A DNA stretch of 64,000 bases, from contig NZ_RXWW01000061.1 in the NCBI RefSeq assembly GCF_003970495.1, positions 32,013 through 96,012 of the forward strand, read 5' to 3'. Below, one piece after another: positions 42,520 to 58,462 of this stretch. The stretch comes from Staphylococcus pasteuri. GTDB lineage: Bacteria > Bacillota > Bacilli > Staphylococcales > Staphylococcaceae. The notes under the pieces are model-generated. The model was not told where the DNA came from, ran no database searches, and worked only from the letters and a program-made list of their open reading frames with translations. Both the position numbers and the translations under genes were made by a program. The first letter of the stretch is position 1. Every line of letters begins with the position of its first letter.

Positions 42520-43395
42520 CTATGATGAGAAATATTGTTTTAGACCGTCAACAACTGCTTCTTCAACAATTTGTCTATGTAACTTATCTCTAACCATAAC
42601 TTCATCTGTTGGATTGCTAATATAACCTAATTCTAACAATACTGCAGGAATATTCGTTTGTCTTAATACTTGATAGTTTTGTTGCCTTGCTTCTTTATTT
42701 GTAAGGAGGGATTTCTTTTGGATGCTACTACTAAGTGTTTGGGCTAGTGATTCTTGGTTATCTTGTAACCAATATACAGTTACACCGTTAGCGTTTGGGG
42801 AATCTAGCGAGTCATTATGTATGCTTATAAAAGCGTCTCCTTTGATATTCCTATCATCCAAAGACACATATGTATCATCAGAACGTGTCATTTTTACATG
42901 AGCACCTTCTTTTTCAAGTAATGCTTTTAACTCTTTTGCAGTTTTTAATGTATATACTTTTTCTAAACTTTTTGAGGAAGTATTACTTGAAGCTCCCTGA
43001 TCACGTCCACCGTGACCAGGGTCAAGTACAATCGTTTTCCCTTTTAATGGATTAGATTTTTTAGAATTATCGGCATGGATATTTAAGTTAGTATGCCAAC
43101 CAGCAACCCAACCTTTTTTGTCTCCAGCTTTATTCTTCACTTCTATCCATTTCCCAGATTTACCTATCTTTTCAAAAGTATCGCCTTTTTCAATTTTATA
43201 GATAACAGGATAAGCAGCATTTGGTCCTGTTCTCAATTCTGCGCTTTCAGTAATAGATATTGTGCCATTATCTTCATCATTATAATTTAAGAACATAAAT
43301 AATAATATTAGAAACAACACAAAACAAATGACAACAATAAATGTAAGGCGATTATTTTGCCAACTTTTAGTTAACCATTTACTCAAGTTGTTCAT
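42520..43395 (-). CDS. lytH: Membrane-anchored N-acetylmuramoyl-L-alanine amidase LytH
   Basis: LytH trims stem peptides from nascent peptidoglycan and, in S. aureus, works with the membrane protein ActH to control where synthesis happens. The 291-residue protein has one N-terminal membrane helix (18-37), an SH3b domain (about 45-105) and an Amidase_3 domain (from about 119). Zinc and catalytic residues are seen: H128 in LDPGHGG, E in SLEKVYTL, H in FISIHNDS and E in LLELGYISN. Its ATG overlaps the dtd stop by four bases. Confidence 0.95.
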   Translation of the reverse strand: MNNLSKWLTKSWQNNRLTFIVVICFVLFLILLFMFLNYNDEDNGTISITESAELRTGPNAAYPVIYKIEKGDTFEKIGKSGKWIEVKNKAGDKKGWVAGWHTNLNIHADNSKKSNPLKGKTIVLDPGHGGRDQGASSNTSSKSLEKVYTLKTAKELKALLEKEGAHVKMTRSDDTYVSLDDRNIKGDAFISIHNDSLDSPNANGVTVYWLQDNQESLAQTLSSSIQKKSLLTNKEARQQNYQVLRQTNIPAVLLELGYISNPTDEVMVRDKLHRQIVEEAVVDGLKQYFSS

Positions 43396-43844
43396 ATTAC
43401 TTTGCCATCCTGACTCTCATAAATGATTGTAACAGGACCATCATTATGAATTTCTACATTCATATGTGTTCCAAATTCACCTGTTTTCACATTTAATCCA
43501 TATGATCTTAATGCCTCATTGAACGATTCATATAATTCATTTGCTTCATCAGGTGATTTAGAATTTGAAAAGCCAGGACGATTACCTTTTTTCACATCAG
43601 CATATAAAGTGAATTGTGAAATAGATAATATTTCTCCTTCAATTTGTTGAATATTAAAATTCAGTTTGTCATTTTCATCTTCAAATAATCTAGCATTCGC
43701 AATCTTCTTGGCAACTGCTTGCACATCAGCTTCTGTTGATGATTTACCAACACCTACTAATAAGCAATAACCCTTTTTAATAGAATTGTGAATGTTGTCA
43801 TTTGATACAGAAGCTTCTGAAACTCTTTGTACAACTACTCTCAT
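43392..43844 (-). CDS. dtd: D-aminoacyl-tRNA deacylase
   Basis: Dtd removes D-amino acids and glycine from mischarged tRNAs. The product from ATG 43844 is 150 residues, the family length; the upstream in-frame GTG at 43856 lies in the ribosome site AGAGGTG. Active-site motifs are SQFTLYAD and the C-terminal HNDGPVTI (Gly-cisPro loop). It is ATGA-coupled to lytH and follows rel by about 20 bases. Confidence 0.96.
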   Translation of the reverse strand: MRVVVQRVSEASVSNDNIHNSIKKGYCLLVGVGKSSTEADVQAVAKKIANARLFEDENDKLNFNIQQIEGEILSISQFTLYADVKKGNRPGFSNSKSPDEANELYESFNEALRSYGLNVKTGEFGTHMNVEIHNDGPVTIIYESQDGKVI

Positions 43845-43866
43845 TTTTCTTTGCACCTCTTAAGTT

Positions 43867-46497
<2,631 letters not shown>

Positions 46498-46561
46498 AAA
46501 AAACTAGTTCTCATATATCATATTATTAACGATAATATGTTAATAAGTGTGAGAACTAGCT
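46498..46561 (-). terminator. Terminator of recJ-apt
   Basis: CTAGTTCTCA (46504-46513) pairs with TGAGAACTAG (46550-46559), with an inner CATATTAT/ATAATATG stem, and six T follow on the minus strand. Confidence 0.9.
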
Positions 46562-46594
46562 TATATTCTTTAGTTTACAAGTTTTAAATTAATA

Positions 46595-47113
46595 CTATTC
46601 ATCGTAAGAAATTAAACTCATTACATCATAATCTTTAATTTTTTCAATACCGTTTAAATATTTTAATTCTATAATGAATGCAATGCCAACTACGATGCCG
46701 CCTAATTTTTCAACAAGTTTAATAGCAGCTTCGATAGTACCACCAGTGGCTAATAAATCGTCAGTGATTAATACTCTTTGTCCTGGTCTAATAGCATCTT
46801 TATGCATTGTTAAGACATTTGTTCCATATTCTAAGTTATACTCATATTTGATAACTTCTCGAGGTAACTTTCCTTCTTTACGAACTGGTGCAAATCCAAT
46901 ACCCATAGAATATGCTACAGGACAACCAATAATAAATCCGCGAGCCTCTGGTCCAACTACTACGTCCACGTCTTTTTCTCTTGCATACTCTACAATTTGG
47001 TCTGTGGCATAACCATAAGCTTTACCATTATCCATAATTGTTGTAATATCTTTAAAACTAACTCCCGGTTTCGGCCAATCTGGAACTTCAGATACATATT
47101 GTTTTAAATCCAT
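46595..47113 (-). CDS. apt: Adenine phosphoribosyltransferase
   Basis: Apt salvages adenine to AMP with PRPP. The 172-residue enzyme has [10 protein letters not shown] and the PRPP loop [13 protein letters not shown]. It lies 15 bases after recJ in the conserved recJ-apt-rel order; a terminator and 430 bases then separate it from rel. Confidence 0.97.
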   Translation of the reverse strand: MDLKQYVSEVPDWPKPGVSFKDITTIMDNGKAYGYATDQIVEYAREKDVDVVVGPEARGFIIGCPVAYSMGIGFAPVRKEGKLPREVIKYEYNLEYGTNVLTMHKDAIRPGQRVLITDDLLATGGTIEAAIKLVEKLGGIVVGIAFIIELKYLNGIEKIKDYDVMSLISYDE

Positions 47114-47127
47114 TTTAAAATTTCCTC

Positions 47128-49410
47128 CTAATAATTATCTCCCAAATGTGATTTTATCCATTGATTTAAATGCGTAAAATCATCGTATAATAATAATTTT
47201 TCAACTTCTATTCTAGACAACCTACTTTGATACATCTGACTTGATTCTATGTCCTGTTTACTAGGTTGAGTCGCAATCGTTATTATACCATCATCTTCGT
47301 TAATAAATCCTAATTCTAAAAATACTTTTAACATAAATTTTAGTATATTTGCTTTAATATTGAGAAATTCGCATAACATCATACCTTCAGTTGCTAAATT
47401 CATTTCTTTTTTATTAATTAAAGCTTTATAACATTTTTTAAATAATTCTTTGCTAGGCATACCTTCAAAATAAATTGAAGCTTTATGTTGGAATACGATA
47501 TAAACCTGAGAGATTTGTGTTTGTTGTAAAGTAAGTTTTAGCTCATCAAGCGTCATGGGTAAATCTCTTAATACCATTTTATCAAAATGATCAGGTACAG
47601 TTTCACCATAATAAAATTCATTTTCATTTAATTTTTGGGCTTTTGATTGAATCATAAAAGCAGTAGTTTCATCATTATTTAAGAAATCTGTATTTTTACT
47701 TTTACTTCGGTAGTCTAATATTTGCAATGTATCCATAGCAATATCTTGAACCATAAATTGAGGTGTTTGATTACCGTTCCACTCATTAATTTGAAGATTA
47801 CCAATTAAATTTACAGGTTGACCTATTTCTAATTGAGATGCATATGCGCCATTTTGCCAAAACAATGAAACTAAATTTGATTCACCTAATGTCATTTTTA
47901 AGTGATTCTGTTCTTTTCCTATTGCTTTAAGAGATTTAATAGCAATATCTCTTATTTCAAATAACGGAGAAGTGAAATCCGTACCAAAAGGTCTTAATTT
48001 TTGAATATCTCTAATATTTTTAATTGTAATATCAGATTCATCTAGTAATACATCAACATTCTTACTTGGCTCTAGCGATGTTGTTTCACTTAAACGCGCC
48101 ATCCAATCATTTAAGCCAGTGCGTAACTCATCTATATTATCAATGTCCATCGTCATTCCTGCAGCCATATGATGGCCACCAAACTTGCTAATTAAATCTT
48201 GGTGCGCACTTAATATTTCGAACATTGATACTTGTTCAATTGATCTTGCTGACCCTTTAGCATGATTTTGTTCATAATCAATATTTAATATTAACGTTGG
48301 CAAACTATATGTCTCTACAATTTTAGAAGCAACGATACCTAATACACCTTCGTGCCAATCTTCTTTAGCTAACAATAGAAATTGGTGACCTTGCTTAACA
48401 TAGTCTTCTGCCATTGCAAGTGCTTCTTCTGTTATAGAAACGACAATATCTTTACGTTCTTGATTAAAATGCTCTACTTGTTCTGCCAAGAATTCCGCTT
48501 CTTCTGGACTATCTGACATCAATAGCTCAGCAGCTAAAGATGCATCTTCCAATCTTCCTACTGCGTTTAATCTTGGACCAATAATAAATCCTATTGTTTC
48601 TTCTGAAATTTCATCATTGAAACTTGCTTGATTCAATAACGCTTTTATTGCTATAGGACAACTTTCATTCATTACTCGCAACCCATTTTGAACAATCGAA
48701 CGATTCTCATCTGTTAAAGATACTAAATCCGCAATTGTTCCAATCGCAGCGTACGCTTTAAAATAATTTGGTACATTATCTAACAATGTTTGTGCTAGTT
48801 TGTATGCTACTCCTGCACCACATAAATATTTAAATGGATAATCAAATTCTGGATGCATTGGGTGTACGATAGCATATGCTTCAGGTAAGGTACGACCTAT
48901 TTCATGATGATCGGTCACAATCACATCTACACCTAAATCTTGTACCATTTTAATTTCATTATGACCTTGTATACCATTATCCACTGTAATAATTAGTGAT
49001 ACGCCTTCATCATAGGCATTTTGGAAGGCCATTTCATTAGGTCCATATCCTTCTGTAAAACGGTTTGGAATATACCATCCTACTTGAGCTCCTAACTTTT
49101 GAAGTGTATGTACTAATATTGTTGTAGAAGTAACGCCATCAGCATCATAATCTCCATACACAAGAATGCGTTCATTTTTATCGATGGCTTGATTAATTCG
49201 TTCAACTGTTTTGTCGATATCACTTAAAAGAGAGGTTTCATGATCTATTTCCACACCATTTAGTGTTTGTTGAATGCCTTCTTCGTCAACAATATGTTTA
49301 CTTTCTAAAATTTTCTTAATAATAGGTGATAGTTTTAATCGTTTAACAATATCATCAGTTATATATTCAGTTGGGTTATTTAAATTCCAATTATATTTAG
49401 ATTTAATCAT
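47128..49410 (-). CDS. recJ: Single-stranded-DNA-specific exonuclease RecJ
   Basis: RecJ degrades single-stranded DNA 5'-3' in recombination and mismatch repair. The 760-residue protein has the DHH core ([21 protein letters not shown]), DHHA1 ([14 protein letters not shown]), an OB fold and the extra C-terminal domain of Firmicute RecJ. Confidence 0.96.
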   Translation of the reverse strand: MIKSKYNWNLNNPTEYITDDIVKRLKLSPIIKKILESKHIVDEEGIQQTLNGVEIDHETSLLSDIDKTVERINQAIDKNERILVYGDYDADGVTSTTILVHTLQKLGAQVGWYIPNRFTEGYGPNEMAFQNAYDEGVSLIITVDNGIQGHNEIKMVQDLGVDVIVTDHHEIGRTLPEAYAIVHPMHPEFDYPFKYLCGAGVAYKLAQTLLDNVPNYFKAYAAIGTIADLVSLTDENRSIVQNGLRVMNESCPIAIKALLNQASFNDEISEETIGFIIGPRLNAVGRLEDASLAAELLMSDSPEEAEFLAEQVEHFNQERKDIVVSITEEALAMAEDYVKQGHQFLLLAKEDWHEGVLGIVASKIVETYSLPTLILNIDYEQNHAKGSARSIEQVSMFEILSAHQDLISKFGGHHMAAGMTMDIDNIDELRTGLNDWMARLSETTSLEPSKNVDVLLDESDITIKNIRDIQKLRPFGTDFTSPLFEIRDIAIKSLKAIGKEQNHLKMTLGESNLVSLFWQNGAYASQLEIGQPVNLIGNLQINEWNGNQTPQFMVQDIAMDTLQILDYRSKSKNTDFLNNDETTAFMIQSKAQKLNENEFYYGETVPDHFDKMVLRDLPMTLDELKLTLQQTQISQVYIVFQHKASIYFEGMPSKELFKKCYKALINKKEMNLATEGMMLCEFLNIKANILKFMLKVFLELGFINEDDGIITIATQPSKQDIESSQMYQSRLSRIEVEKLLLYDDFTHLNQWIKSHLGDNY

Positions 49411-49463
49411 AAGTAACCTTCCTCATTTCCAAATGTCATTATATCTAAAATTGAAGAAAATAA

Positions 49464-49527
49464 AAAGGTTGAGCCTTTGTTGGGAAAATCTATTGCAGAT
49501 TATATCCAACATTTATGCTCAACCTTT
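49464..49527 (-). terminator. Terminator of secDF
   Basis: AAAGGTTGAGC (49464-49474) pairs perfectly with GCTCAACCTTT (49517-49527), with an inner GTTGG/CCAAC stem; T residues follow on the minus strand. Confidence 0.88.
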
Positions 49528-49533
49528 AGTTAA

Positions 49534-51813
49534 TTATACTACTATTTTTTCATCATTTGATTTTTTCTCTTTATAAACAACTAGTTTATGATTAGATGAT
49601 TTTTTCAATTGACGTTTTTTCATAATTCCCCATAGAGGAACAGCAATGAATACAGATGAGAATACACCTGAAATTAATCCAATTAATAATGCTAATGAGA
49701 AATTAAATATTGTTGGTGCTCCTAATAAAAGGATTGCCACAACAACAACGACTACTGTTAATACGGTATTAATTGAACGTGTCATTGTTTGTCTAATTGA
49801 TCTATTAACAATATCATCGATTTGTTCTGATGTAGTGATGACCTTAATTTTATGAAGGTTTTCACGTACACGGTCAAACGTAACAATTGTATCGTTAATT
49901 GAATAACCAACTATCGTTAAAATTGCTGCGATAAACGTTAAGTCAACTTCTAAACGTAATAAACTAAATACAGCAACTATGATAAATACGTCATGTAATA
50001 ATGCTAAAACAGAAGATAATCCCATTCTCCATTCAAATCGCAGTGACACATAGATAATAATACCTAATGCAGCATAAACTAATGCAAGCATTGCATTTTT
50101 GGCTAATTCTTGTCCAATCAGTGGTGAAACTGTATTGATTTGTGGTGTATCACCAAATTCAGATTTCATCTTGTCACTTAACTGATTATCTTTTGCTTGA
50201 GATAAATCTTGTTTGAACTGAATTGTCGCATTTTTACTACCAGATCCATTAATTTGAATTTGGTCTGCTTCTAATCCAACATCTTTCACTACTTTTTCAA
50301 CTTTGGATTGCGTTAATGGTTCTTTTGATTGTAAATCAACACGTGTACCTGCAGAGAAATCAATTCCTAAGTTCAATTTGAAAATGTACAGAATAACCAA
50401 ACCTACAACAACGATTAAAATACTTAAACTAATGAGTGGTTTAGCTAATTTAACAAAATTCCATTTTTCAAATGAAGTTTTTAAATCATGCACATCTTTA
50501 CCTTCACTAATATCATGTCTATCTTGTTTCTTAACACCGAATAACCAGAATTTTTTCTTAAATAGATTTGAATAAACAAGTAATGATAATAGTAATCTAG
50601 ATAAGAATACTGCAGTTACGAAGATCATCAATATACCAAGTAACAGCATTGTCGCGAAACCTTTAACTGAGCTTTCACCGAAGAAGAATAATACTGCTGC
50701 GGCAATTACAGTTGTTAAGTTTGAATCGAAGATAGTTAAGAATGAACTTTTATTTGCTTTGGAATATGCTTGTTTAAGCGTCCTACCTATTCTCAACTCA
50801 TCTTTAATCCGCTCGTACATGATGATATTAGCATCTACTGCCATTCCGACACCTAATACTAACGCTGCTAGACCAGGTAATGTAAGGACACCTGATATAA
50901 AGTTAAATGCTACTAGAGTTAGATAAATATATGTTGTTAATGCAATAATTGCCACTAAACCTGGTAATCTATAGAAACCTAACATAAATAGGTAAATTAG
51001 TGCTATCCCAACTACTGAAGCAAAGATTGTTTTATCTAAAGCGTCTTGACCAAATTCCGCACCTACTGAGTTAGAATAAATTTCTTTAAGATCAACTGGT
51101 AAAGAACCGGCATTTAATAGCTCTGAAATTTGCTTAGCTTTTTTAACGCCTTCTTGACCATGGAATCCACCAGAAATTTCTACACTGTCGGAATTAATTG
51201 GTTGATCAACATTTGCAGCTGATACGAATTTAGGATCTTTTTTGTTAGCTTCTTTTTTATAGCTATCGCCTTTTTTGAAGTCTAACCAAACAACCATCAC
51301 ATTATTTTGCTTTTTAGATATTTCTTCAGTTACTTTCTTAAATTTGTTTTTATCTTTGACTTTAAAAGTAACTGTTGGGTCATTTGTATTTTGTTTAAAT
51401 TCTTGCTTAGCAGACCCTTGTTTAATATCTGCACCGCTTAATTTAACTTTATCATCTGCATCACGAATCGTTAAATTAGCTTGAGATGATAAAATCTTTC
51501 TTGCTTCTTTCTGATCTTTAACCCCTGCAAGTTGTACTCTTATCCTATTAGGATCTTCAACTTGGATTTTAGGTTCAGAAACACCTAATACGTTAACACG
51601 GTTTTCTAGGGTTTGCGCTGTTGATTGCAACGCATTTTTATCAATTTTATCACCCTTATGTAATGGATCAACTTGATAAAGTACCTCGAAGCCACCTTGT
51701 AAATCAAGGCCTAAGTTAACATTCTTAATTACATTCTTGTATGTAAGACCCATACCTGCGAACAGAAGGACTACCAGTAGTAAGAATGCAATCAGTCTAC
51801 TACTTTTCTTCAC
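49534..51813 (-). CDS. secDF: Fused protein translocase subunit SecDF
   Basis: SecDF uses the proton gradient to pull exported proteins through SecYEG. Here SecD and SecF are one 759-residue chain, as usual in Bacillales: SecD half with LGLDLQGGFEVLYQV and a large outside domain, SecF half with LGIDFSAGTRVDL, and twelve predicted membrane helices. It is monocistronic; yajC upstream ends at its own terminator. Confidence 0.97.
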   Translation of the reverse strand: MKKSSRLIAFLLLVVLLFAGMGLTYKNVIKNVNLGLDLQGGFEVLYQVDPLHKGDKIDKNALQSTAQTLENRVNVLGVSEPKIQVEDPNRIRVQLAGVKDQKEARKILSSQANLTIRDADDKVKLSGADIKQGSAKQEFKQNTNDPTVTFKVKDKNKFKKVTEEISKKQNNVMVVWLDFKKGDSYKKEANKKDPKFVSAANVDQPINSDSVEISGGFHGQEGVKKAKQISELLNAGSLPVDLKEIYSNSVGAEFGQDALDKTIFASVVGIALIYLFMLGFYRLPGLVAIIALTTYIYLTLVAFNFISGVLTLPGLAALVLGVGMAVDANIIMYERIKDELRIGRTLKQAYSKANKSSFLTIFDSNLTTVIAAAVLFFFGESSVKGFATMLLLGILMIFVTAVFLSRLLLSLLVYSNLFKKKFWLFGVKKQDRHDISEGKDVHDLKTSFEKWNFVKLAKPLISLSILIVVVGLVILYIFKLNLGIDFSAGTRVDLQSKEPLTQSKVEKVVKDVGLEADQIQINGSGSKNATIQFKQDLSQAKDNQLSDKMKSEFGDTPQINTVSPLIGQELAKNAMLALVYAALGIIIYVSLRFEWRMGLSSVLALLHDVFIIVAVFSLLRLEVDLTFIAAILTIVGYSINDTIVTFDRVRENLHKIKVITTSEQIDDIVNRSIRQTMTRSINTVLTVVVVVVAILLLGAPTIFNFSLALLIGLISGVFSSVFIAVPLWGIMKKRQLKKSSNHKLVVYKEKKSNDEKIVV

Positions 51814-52050
51814 ATGAACACCTCATTATTTACTTATGATACTAGAATACTCGAAAAATCCTAATATTTGCAAGTCGGAATCAAAAGATTAACTTTTTAC
51901 GACCTATTCATATTAACATACTACACTTTAGAGCGAAATTATTGGATACTTTCTTATTAGAAATTGATTTGTAAACCTAAAGAAAGTAAGCTATTTAGTT
52001 CACTATAAAATTCGCTTAATGAATTAAAATATATATAATTTTGGATAAAA
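51814..52050. other. Intergenic stretch upstream of secDF
   Basis: Together with the yajC terminator this makes a 318-base gap. It is AT-rich with no reading frame, and presumably holds the secDF promoter; I could not place a convincing -10/-35 pair. Confidence 0.5.
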
Positions 52051-52052
52051 AT

Positions 52053-52092
52053 AAAAATACTGATACTACCTAAATTGATAGCACCAGTATTT
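52053..52092 (-). terminator. Terminator of the obg-to-yajC gene block
   Basis: AAATACTG (52055-52062) pairs with CAGTATTT (52085-52092), extended inward by ATACTACC/GATAGCAC with G-U pairs on the minus strand, and TTTTTATTTTT follows. Confidence 0.85.
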
Positions 52093-52131
52093 ATAATTAA
52101 TAACAATTAAACTAACATTTTTTATTTTACT

Positions 52132-52392
52132 TTATGAAGGATCAACTTGTTTAATAGCTGGTTTTTCAAAAGTCATTTCAGTACCGTGTCCATTTACTGT
52201 TACGACTACTGTTGTTTCGTCAACTGCTTTAACTGTACCTTTAATTCCACCGATTGTAGTAATTCTTTGGCCAGCTTCAACACGACTGATCATTTCACGA
52301 TGCTCTTTAGCACGTTTTTGTTGTGGTCTAATTAAGAAGAAATACATTAGAGCCAATAATAAGATCGGTAATATCAATGATGTAAATTGCAT
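52132..52392 (-). CDS. yajC: Preprotein translocase accessory subunit YajC
   Basis: YajC is a small partner of SecDF-YidC at the translocon. The 86-residue protein has one membrane helix (about 4-20) with FFLIRPQQKRAKEH after it and the cytosolic beta domain with GQRITTIGGIKGTV. It lies 16 bases after tgt. Confidence 0.95.
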   Translation of the reverse strand: MQFTSLILPILLLALMYFFLIRPQQKRAKEHREMISRVEAGQRITTIGGIKGTVKAVDETTVVVTVNGHGTEMTFEKPAIKQVDPS

Positions 52393-52407
52393 GTTACATT
52401 CTCCTCT

Positions 52408-53568
<1,161 letters not shown>

Positions 53569-54594
53569 TTATATAATTAACATTGCATCTCCAAAACTAA
53601 AGAATCTATATTCCATTTCTACTGCTTTTTTGTATGCATTCAAAATGTACTGTCTGCTACTAAACGCTGACACTAACATGACTAGCGTTGATTTTGGTAA
53701 ATGGAAGTTAGTGATCAGACCATCTATAGCTTTGTATTCAAATCCAGGATAGATAAAGATATCTGTCCAACCACTTTTTTCTACAAATTCAGAGTGATCT
53801 CTACGTATTGTTTCTAGTGTTCTGGTTGAAGTCGTTCCAACAGAAATGATTCGATGACCTTTTGCTTTTGTCTCATTTAATAAATCTGCAGTTTGCTGTG
53901 TCATTTGATAATATTCACTATGCATTTCGTGATCATCGATATTATCTACACTAACTGGTCTAAATGTTCCAAGTCCAACATGCAAAGTGATAAATGCTAT
54001 ATTCACACCTTTTTCTTTGATAGCTTCTAATAAACTATCAGTAAAGTGTAACCCGGCAGTTGGCGCTGCAGCAGAACCGCTTTCTTTAGCATAAACAGTT
54101 TGATATCTGTTTGGATCATCTAAGCGTTCCTTAATATAAGGTGGTAAAGGCATCTCACCAAGTTCATCCAATCGTTCTTGTAAAATGCCATCATAATGCA
54201 AGCGCATAATTCTGCCACCTTGTTCTAACTCTTCAATACACTCAGCTATAATTTTGCCTTCTCCAAAGTTAAGTTTATTTCCAACTTTAATACGCTTAGC
54301 TGGTTTTAATAGAACTTCCCAATCATTATCTTCAATTTGCGTTAACATAAGCATTTCAACTTTGGCACCAGTTTCTTCTTTCAAACCAAAAAGTCTGGCT
54401 GGCATTACTCTAGTATCGTTTAATACTAACGTATCTCCTGGTTCAAAATAATTGATTACATCTCTGAAGTGAAGATGTTCCATGTCACCGGTATTTCTAT
54501 CTAAAACTAATAATCTACTTTGGTCTCTATTTTTTAAAGGTGTTTGCGCAATTAGAGATTCAGGTAAATCATAGTCGAAATCTTCAATATTCAA
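53569..54594 (-). CDS. queA: S-adenosylmethionine:tRNA ribosyltransferase-isomerase
   Basis: QueA converts preQ1 in tRNA to epoxyqueuosine using the ribosyl group of SAM. The 341-residue protein shows [25 protein letters not shown] and the C-terminal [17 protein letters not shown]. It begins two bases after ruvB, upstream of tgt, its pathway partner. Confidence 0.97.
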   Translation of the reverse strand: MNIEDFDYDLPESLIAQTPLKNRDQSRLLVLDRNTGDMEHLHFRDVINYFEPGDTLVLNDTRVMPARLFGLKEETGAKVEMLMLTQIEDNDWEVLLKPAKRIKVGNKLNFGEGKIIAECIEELEQGGRIMRLHYDGILQERLDELGEMPLPPYIKERLDDPNRYQTVYAKESGSAAAPTAGLHFTDSLLEAIKEKGVNIAFITLHVGLGTFRPVSVDNIDDHEMHSEYYQMTQQTADLLNETKAKGHRIISVGTTSTRTLETIRRDHSEFVEKSGWTDIFIYPGFEYKAIDGLITNFHLPKSTLVMLVSAFSSRQYILNAYKKAVEMEYRFFSFGDAMLII

Positions 54595-54595
54595 C

Positions 54596-55600
54596 TTACT
54601 CCCTCATTTCATTATTATGACTAAAATGTTCATGCGCTAAAGGTGTTGCTTTTCTACCGCGTGGTGTACGTTCTAAAAATCCTTTTTGAATTAAGAAAGG
54701 TTCATATACATCTTCTATAGTAATACGTTCTTCTCCAATAGAGACAGCAATCGTATCTAAGCCCACTGGTCCACCTTTATATTGATTTAAAATACAGTTC
54801 ATCATCTTATGATCAATATAATCTAAGCCATAATCATCTACTTGTAATAATTTTAATGCGCGTTTTGTAGTTTCAATATATATTTGATCATCTTCATTAA
54901 CTTGTTGGAAATCTCTTACTCTTTTTAATAAACGGTTTGCTACACGAGGTGTACCTCTAGAACGCTTAGCTAATTCAATGGCACTTTCATTATCAATGTC
55001 TGTTCCTAGTACCTCAGCTGTTCTTATAATGATTTCCTTCAAATCTGCTTCATTATAGTATTCTAATCTTAAATGTACTCCAAATCGATCTCTTAGCGGA
55101 CCTGTTAAACTACCTGCTCTTGTAGTCGCACCTACGAGTGTAAACGGCGGTAAATCGATACGTATACTACGTGCTTCATCACCTTTTCCTATAATAATAT
55201 CTAGGAAAAAATCTTCCATGGCCGGATACAATACTTCTTCAACTACACTACTTAAACGATGTATTTCGTCTATAAAAAGTACATCTCCTGGTTGTAAACC
55301 AGAAAGAATAGCAGCCAGATCCCCTGGACGTTCTAAAGAAGGTCCAGAAACCGTTCTAATATTAACTTCCATTTCATTAGCAATAATATTAGATAACGTA
55401 GTTTTACCTAATCCTGGGGGACCATATAATAGAACATGATCTAAAGGTTCTTCTCTTAATTTAGCTGCTTTTATAAATACCTCTAAATTACTTTTGATAG
55501 AAGATTGACCAATATATTGTTTTAATTTCGTAGGTCGTAAAGATAATTCGAAGTCAGATTCTTCACTATGTACAGATTGATCGACCATTCTTTCATCCAT
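54596..55600 (-). CDS. ruvB: Holliday junction branch migration ATPase RuvB
   Basis: RuvB drives branch migration with RuvA. The product from ATG 55600 is 334 residues; the frame extends to 55618, but that region is the AAAGGGGG ribosome site. AAA+ motifs are [14 protein letters not shown] and the sensor GATTRAG, followed by a winged-helix domain. It lies 34 bases after ruvA. Confidence 0.97.
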   Translation of the reverse strand: MDERMVDQSVHSEESDFELSLRPTKLKQYIGQSSIKSNLEVFIKAAKLREEPLDHVLLYGPPGLGKTTLSNIIANEMEVNIRTVSGPSLERPGDLAAILSGLQPGDVLFIDEIHRLSSVVEEVLYPAMEDFFLDIIIGKGDEARSIRIDLPPFTLVGATTRAGSLTGPLRDRFGVHLRLEYYNEADLKEIIIRTAEVLGTDIDNESAIELAKRSRGTPRVANRLLKRVRDFQQVNEDDQIYIETTKRALKLLQVDDYGLDYIDHKMMNCILNQYKGGPVGLDTIAVSIGEERITIEDVYEPFLIQKGFLERTPRGRKATPLAHEHFSHNNEMRE

Positions 55601-55634
55601 ATCATTTCCCCCTTTCATTTGTTAAATTAGGTAA

Positions 55635-56237
55635 TTAAGAAACCAACGTTTGTAGACCGATTTTAACTGCTTCATCAACAGAATTGATATTAGATTGTTT
55701 TAAAACCTTTTCTACTTTAGATAATTCACGTTTTGAGTAACCTAATGCTTCTAAAGCCAACATTGCTTCCTTAATCATAGGTTCATTATCTGTAGAGTTA
55801 GAAGTAATGTTCAATAATGTTTCACTATTTTCTTCAGTGATTTGAACTTTACCTTTTAAATCTAACACGATTTGTCGAGCAGTTTTTTTACCAATGCCTG
55901 GAAACTTAGTTAAATACGTATCATTTTCGTTTTCAATTGCTTGTTTTACTTCATTAGGCGTACTAGTAGCAAGTATAGCTAATGCTGACTTAGGACCAAT
56001 ACCAGTCACCTTAATTAAACTTAAGAACATATCTTTCTCTTCTTCATTAATGAAACCATAAAGTAATTGAGCGTCTTCTCTAACAATTAATGACGTATAT
56101 ATTTGAACTTCATTATCTAAATATTTTTGAAAACGGTATGAATTAGGTGTCTGAATCTCATAACCTACTCCGTTTACATCAACAACAACATGTGTTGGGA
56201 ACAACTGTGTTAACTGCCCTTTAATATACGCGTACAT
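55635..56237 (-). CDS. ruvA: Holliday junction branch migration protein RuvA
   Basis: RuvA tetramers hold Holliday junctions for RuvB. The 200-residue protein has an N-terminal OB fold (MYAYIKGQL), two helix-hairpin-helix motifs ([18 protein letters not shown]) and a C-terminal RuvB-binding domain. Confidence 0.97.
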   Translation of the reverse strand: MYAYIKGQLTQLFPTHVVVDVNGVGYEIQTPNSYRFQKYLDNEVQIYTSLIVREDAQLLYGFINEEEKDMFLSLIKVTGIGPKSALAILATSTPNEVKQAIENENDTYLTKFPGIGKKTARQIVLDLKGKVQITEENSETLLNITSNSTDNEPMIKEAMLALEALGYSKRELSKVEKVLKQSNINSVDEAVKIGLQTLVS

Positions 56238-56253
56238 TTTAGCACTTCCTTAT

Positions 56254-56709
56254 TTACATACTCATGCTTATCAATTCAACTTTGGAAACATGTTCGATTT
56301 CTCTTAATGCTTTTATTACATCATCAATCATAAGTTCAGATGAAGACGCATTTAATGATAGAGTAATCGTCGCTTTATCTTCCATAGGTACACTTTGGTG
56401 AATTGTAAGTACTGATAATTCTAATTGAGAAATTGTATTTAATACTTGAGCCAACATTCCAACAATATCATTAACATATAAAATTAATGTAAATTCTCGA
56501 TGATCTAATAATTTTTCATCAACTGGAAATATAGTTTCTCTATACTTATAGAAAGCACTTCTTGATAAACCGTATTGTTTTACAGCATCATAGATGGACA
56601 ACTCAGAATTATTTTTCAAAGCATCTTTAATTTTCAGCGTTTTAATTACTGATTCTGGTAAAACGTCTTCGCGAATAAGATAAAATTTCTTATATTCTTT
56701 ATTGTCCAT
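56254..56709 (-). CDS. ACT domain protein (PheB-like)
   Basis: A 151-residue protein with an N-terminal helix-turn-helix-like part (IYDAVKQYGLSRSAFYKYRE) and a C-terminal ACT domain (LYVNDIVGMLAQVLNTISQ). The family was called PheB (chorismate mutase), but no mutase residues are evident; a small regulatory role is more likely. ATG 56709 has AGGAG eight bases upstream; the GTG at 56718 is too close to it. It lies two bases... after obg ends at 56721. Confidence 0.85.
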   Translation of the reverse strand: MDNKEYKKFYLIREDVLPESVIKTLKIKDALKNNSELSIYDAVKQYGLSRSAFYKYRETIFPVDEKLLDHREFTLILYVNDIVGMLAQVLNTISQLELSVLTIHQSVPMEDKATITLSLNASSSELMIDDVIKALREIEHVSKVELISMSM

Positions 56710-56720
56710 CTTTCGCACTC

Positions 56721-58013
56721 CTATTCTATAAATTCAAATTCTCCACCAAGAATTCTTACAATATCTCCATTACTACAACCTCTTGCTCTAAGTGCATCAT
56801 CAATACCCATAGAACGCATTTGTCTAGCAAATCTACGTACGGCTGGATCACTATTAAAGTCTGTCATCTTGAATGTTCTTTCAATAGCATTGCCACTAAC
56901 AACATAAGCACCATCATCATCTCTAGTAATAGTGAATGTATCTTGAGAAGGAGTATGTTTATATACAACTCTGTTAACACCGACATTGTCATCTTCTTCA
57001 ACTGAGAAATCAATATCTTTCACTTTATCTAATTGATCAGCAATTGTATAAAGTAATTGATCGATGTTATTTCTAGAAACAGCTGAAAGTGGGATAATCG
57101 TGTGTTCAGTACCTACTTCTTCTTTAAATAACTCTAAATTATCTTCAGCATCTGGCATATCCATTTTATTAGCAACAATAATTTGTGGTCTATCTTCTAA
57201 ACGTTGTTTATATGCAACTAATTCTTTGTTTATCACATGATAGTCCTCAACAGGATCTCTGCCTTCCGAACCACTCATATCAATCATATGAACGATAACT
57301 TTAGTTCGTTCAACATGACGTAAAAATTGATGACCTAATCCAACTCCGTCTGACGCACCTTCTATTAAACCAGGTAAATCTGCCATAACGAAACTTCTGT
57401 TATCTGGTGTTGATACAACACCTAAATTAGGTTTAATTGTTGTAAAATGATACGCGCCAATTTTAGGTTTAGCTTTAGATACAATTGATAGCAATGTTGA
57501 TTTTCCTACACTAGGGAAACCGACTAGACCAACGTCTGCTAGTAACTTCAGTTCTAAAGTTACATCAATTTCTTCACCAGGTTCACCTTTTTCACTGAAG
57601 TCTGGTGCTGGGTTTCTAGGTGTAGCAAATCGCGAATTCCCACGACCACCACGACCACCTTTAGCTACAATTGCTCTTTGACCATCTTCTACAAGGTCTG
57701 CAAGTACTTCTTCAGTTTCTATGCTTTTAACAATAGTGCCAGGTGGTACTTTTAAAACCAAATCTTCAGCATTTCTACCGTGCATATTACTGCTTTGACC
57801 ATTCTCACCTTTTTTTGCTTTAAAGTGTGTTTGATATCTAAAGTCTAATAAAGTTCTTAAACCTTCATCTACTTCAAATATTACTGAAGCACCTTTGCCC
57901 CCGTCTCCACCTGCTGGTCCACCAAATGGTACGTATTTTTCTCTTCTATATGCAGTAATACCATTACCGCCATCTCCTGCTTTAAGAGATATTTTGACCT
58001 GATCGACAAACAT
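56721..58013 (-). CDS. obg: Obg family GTPase (ObgE/CgtA)
   Basis: Obg is an essential GTPase in late 50S assembly that binds (p)ppGpp. From ATG 58013 (GAGGTG upstream) it is 430 residues: a glycine-rich Obg fold (1-158), the G domain with [18 protein letters not shown] and NKMDMPD, and the C-terminal OCT domain. The distance to rpmA suggests its own promoter. Confidence 0.97.
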   Translation of the reverse strand: MFVDQVKISLKAGDGGNGITAYRREKYVPFGGPAGGDGGKGASVIFEVDEGLRTLLDFRYQTHFKAKKGENGQSSNMHGRNAEDLVLKVPPGTIVKSIETEEVLADLVEDGQRAIVAKGGRGGRGNSRFATPRNPAPDFSEKGEPGEEIDVTLELKLLADVGLVGFPSVGKSTLLSIVSKAKPKIGAYHFTTIKPNLGVVSTPDNRSFVMADLPGLIEGASDGVGLGHQFLRHVERTKVIVHMIDMSGSEGRDPVEDYHVINKELVAYKQRLEDRPQIIVANKMDMPDAEDNLELFKEEVGTEHTIIPLSAVSRNNIDQLLYTIADQLDKVKDIDFSVEEDDNVGVNRVVYKHTPSQDTFTITRDDDGAYVVSGNAIERTFKMTDFNSDPAVRRFARQMRSMGIDDALRARGCSNGDIVRILGGEFEFIE

Positions 58014-58123
58014 ATATCTCACCTCTTTTACTTAAATTAGTTTTCATTATCTTTTTAATTATATCATTAAGTGTATTTGTAGAAAAATTTTAGTTCTACC
58101 AAAAATTGACTTTTTAAACAAAA

Positions 58124-58154
58124 TAAAACACCAGAAGTCTTCACTTCTGGTGTT
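58124..58154 (-). terminator. Terminator of rplU-prp-rpmA
   Basis: AACACCAGAAG (58127-58137) pairs perfectly with CTTCTGGTGTT (58144-58154), and TTTATTTTG follows on the minus strand. Confidence 0.9.
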
Positions 58155-58166
58155 ATCTAGACAAAA

Positions 58167-58451
58167 TTATTCAGCTACTGTATATACAGAAACTTGTTTT
58201 TTGTCGCGACCTTTGCGTTCAAATTTAACAACGCCGTCGATTTTAGCGAATAATGTATCATCGCCACCACGACCTACATTTTCACCAGGGTAAATTTTAG
58301 TACCACGTTGGCGATAAAGAATTGAACCACCTGTAACGTATTGACCGTCAGCACGTTTAGCACCTAAACGTTTTGATTCAGAGTCACGTCCGTTTTTTGT
58401 AGAACTTACCCCTTTTTTAGATGCGAAGAACTGTAAGTTTAATTTTAACAT
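58167..58451 (-). CDS. rpmA: 50S ribosomal protein L27, with cleavable N-terminal extension
   Basis: L27 reaches into the peptidyl transferase centre. The product from ATG 58451 is 94 residues. It begins [14 protein letters not shown], the Firmicute extension that the protease Prp removes after the second Phe to leave the functional ASKKG end. The in-frame start at 58466 overlaps the prp stop and the ribosome site and is not likely. The Prp gene lies just upstream. Confidence 0.97.
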   Translation of the reverse strand: MLKLNLQFFASKKGVSSTKNGRDSESKRLGAKRADGQYVTGGSILYRQRGTKIYPGENVGRGGDDTLFAKIDGVVKFERKGRDKKQVSVYTVAE

Positions 58452-58462
58452 CGGGATACACC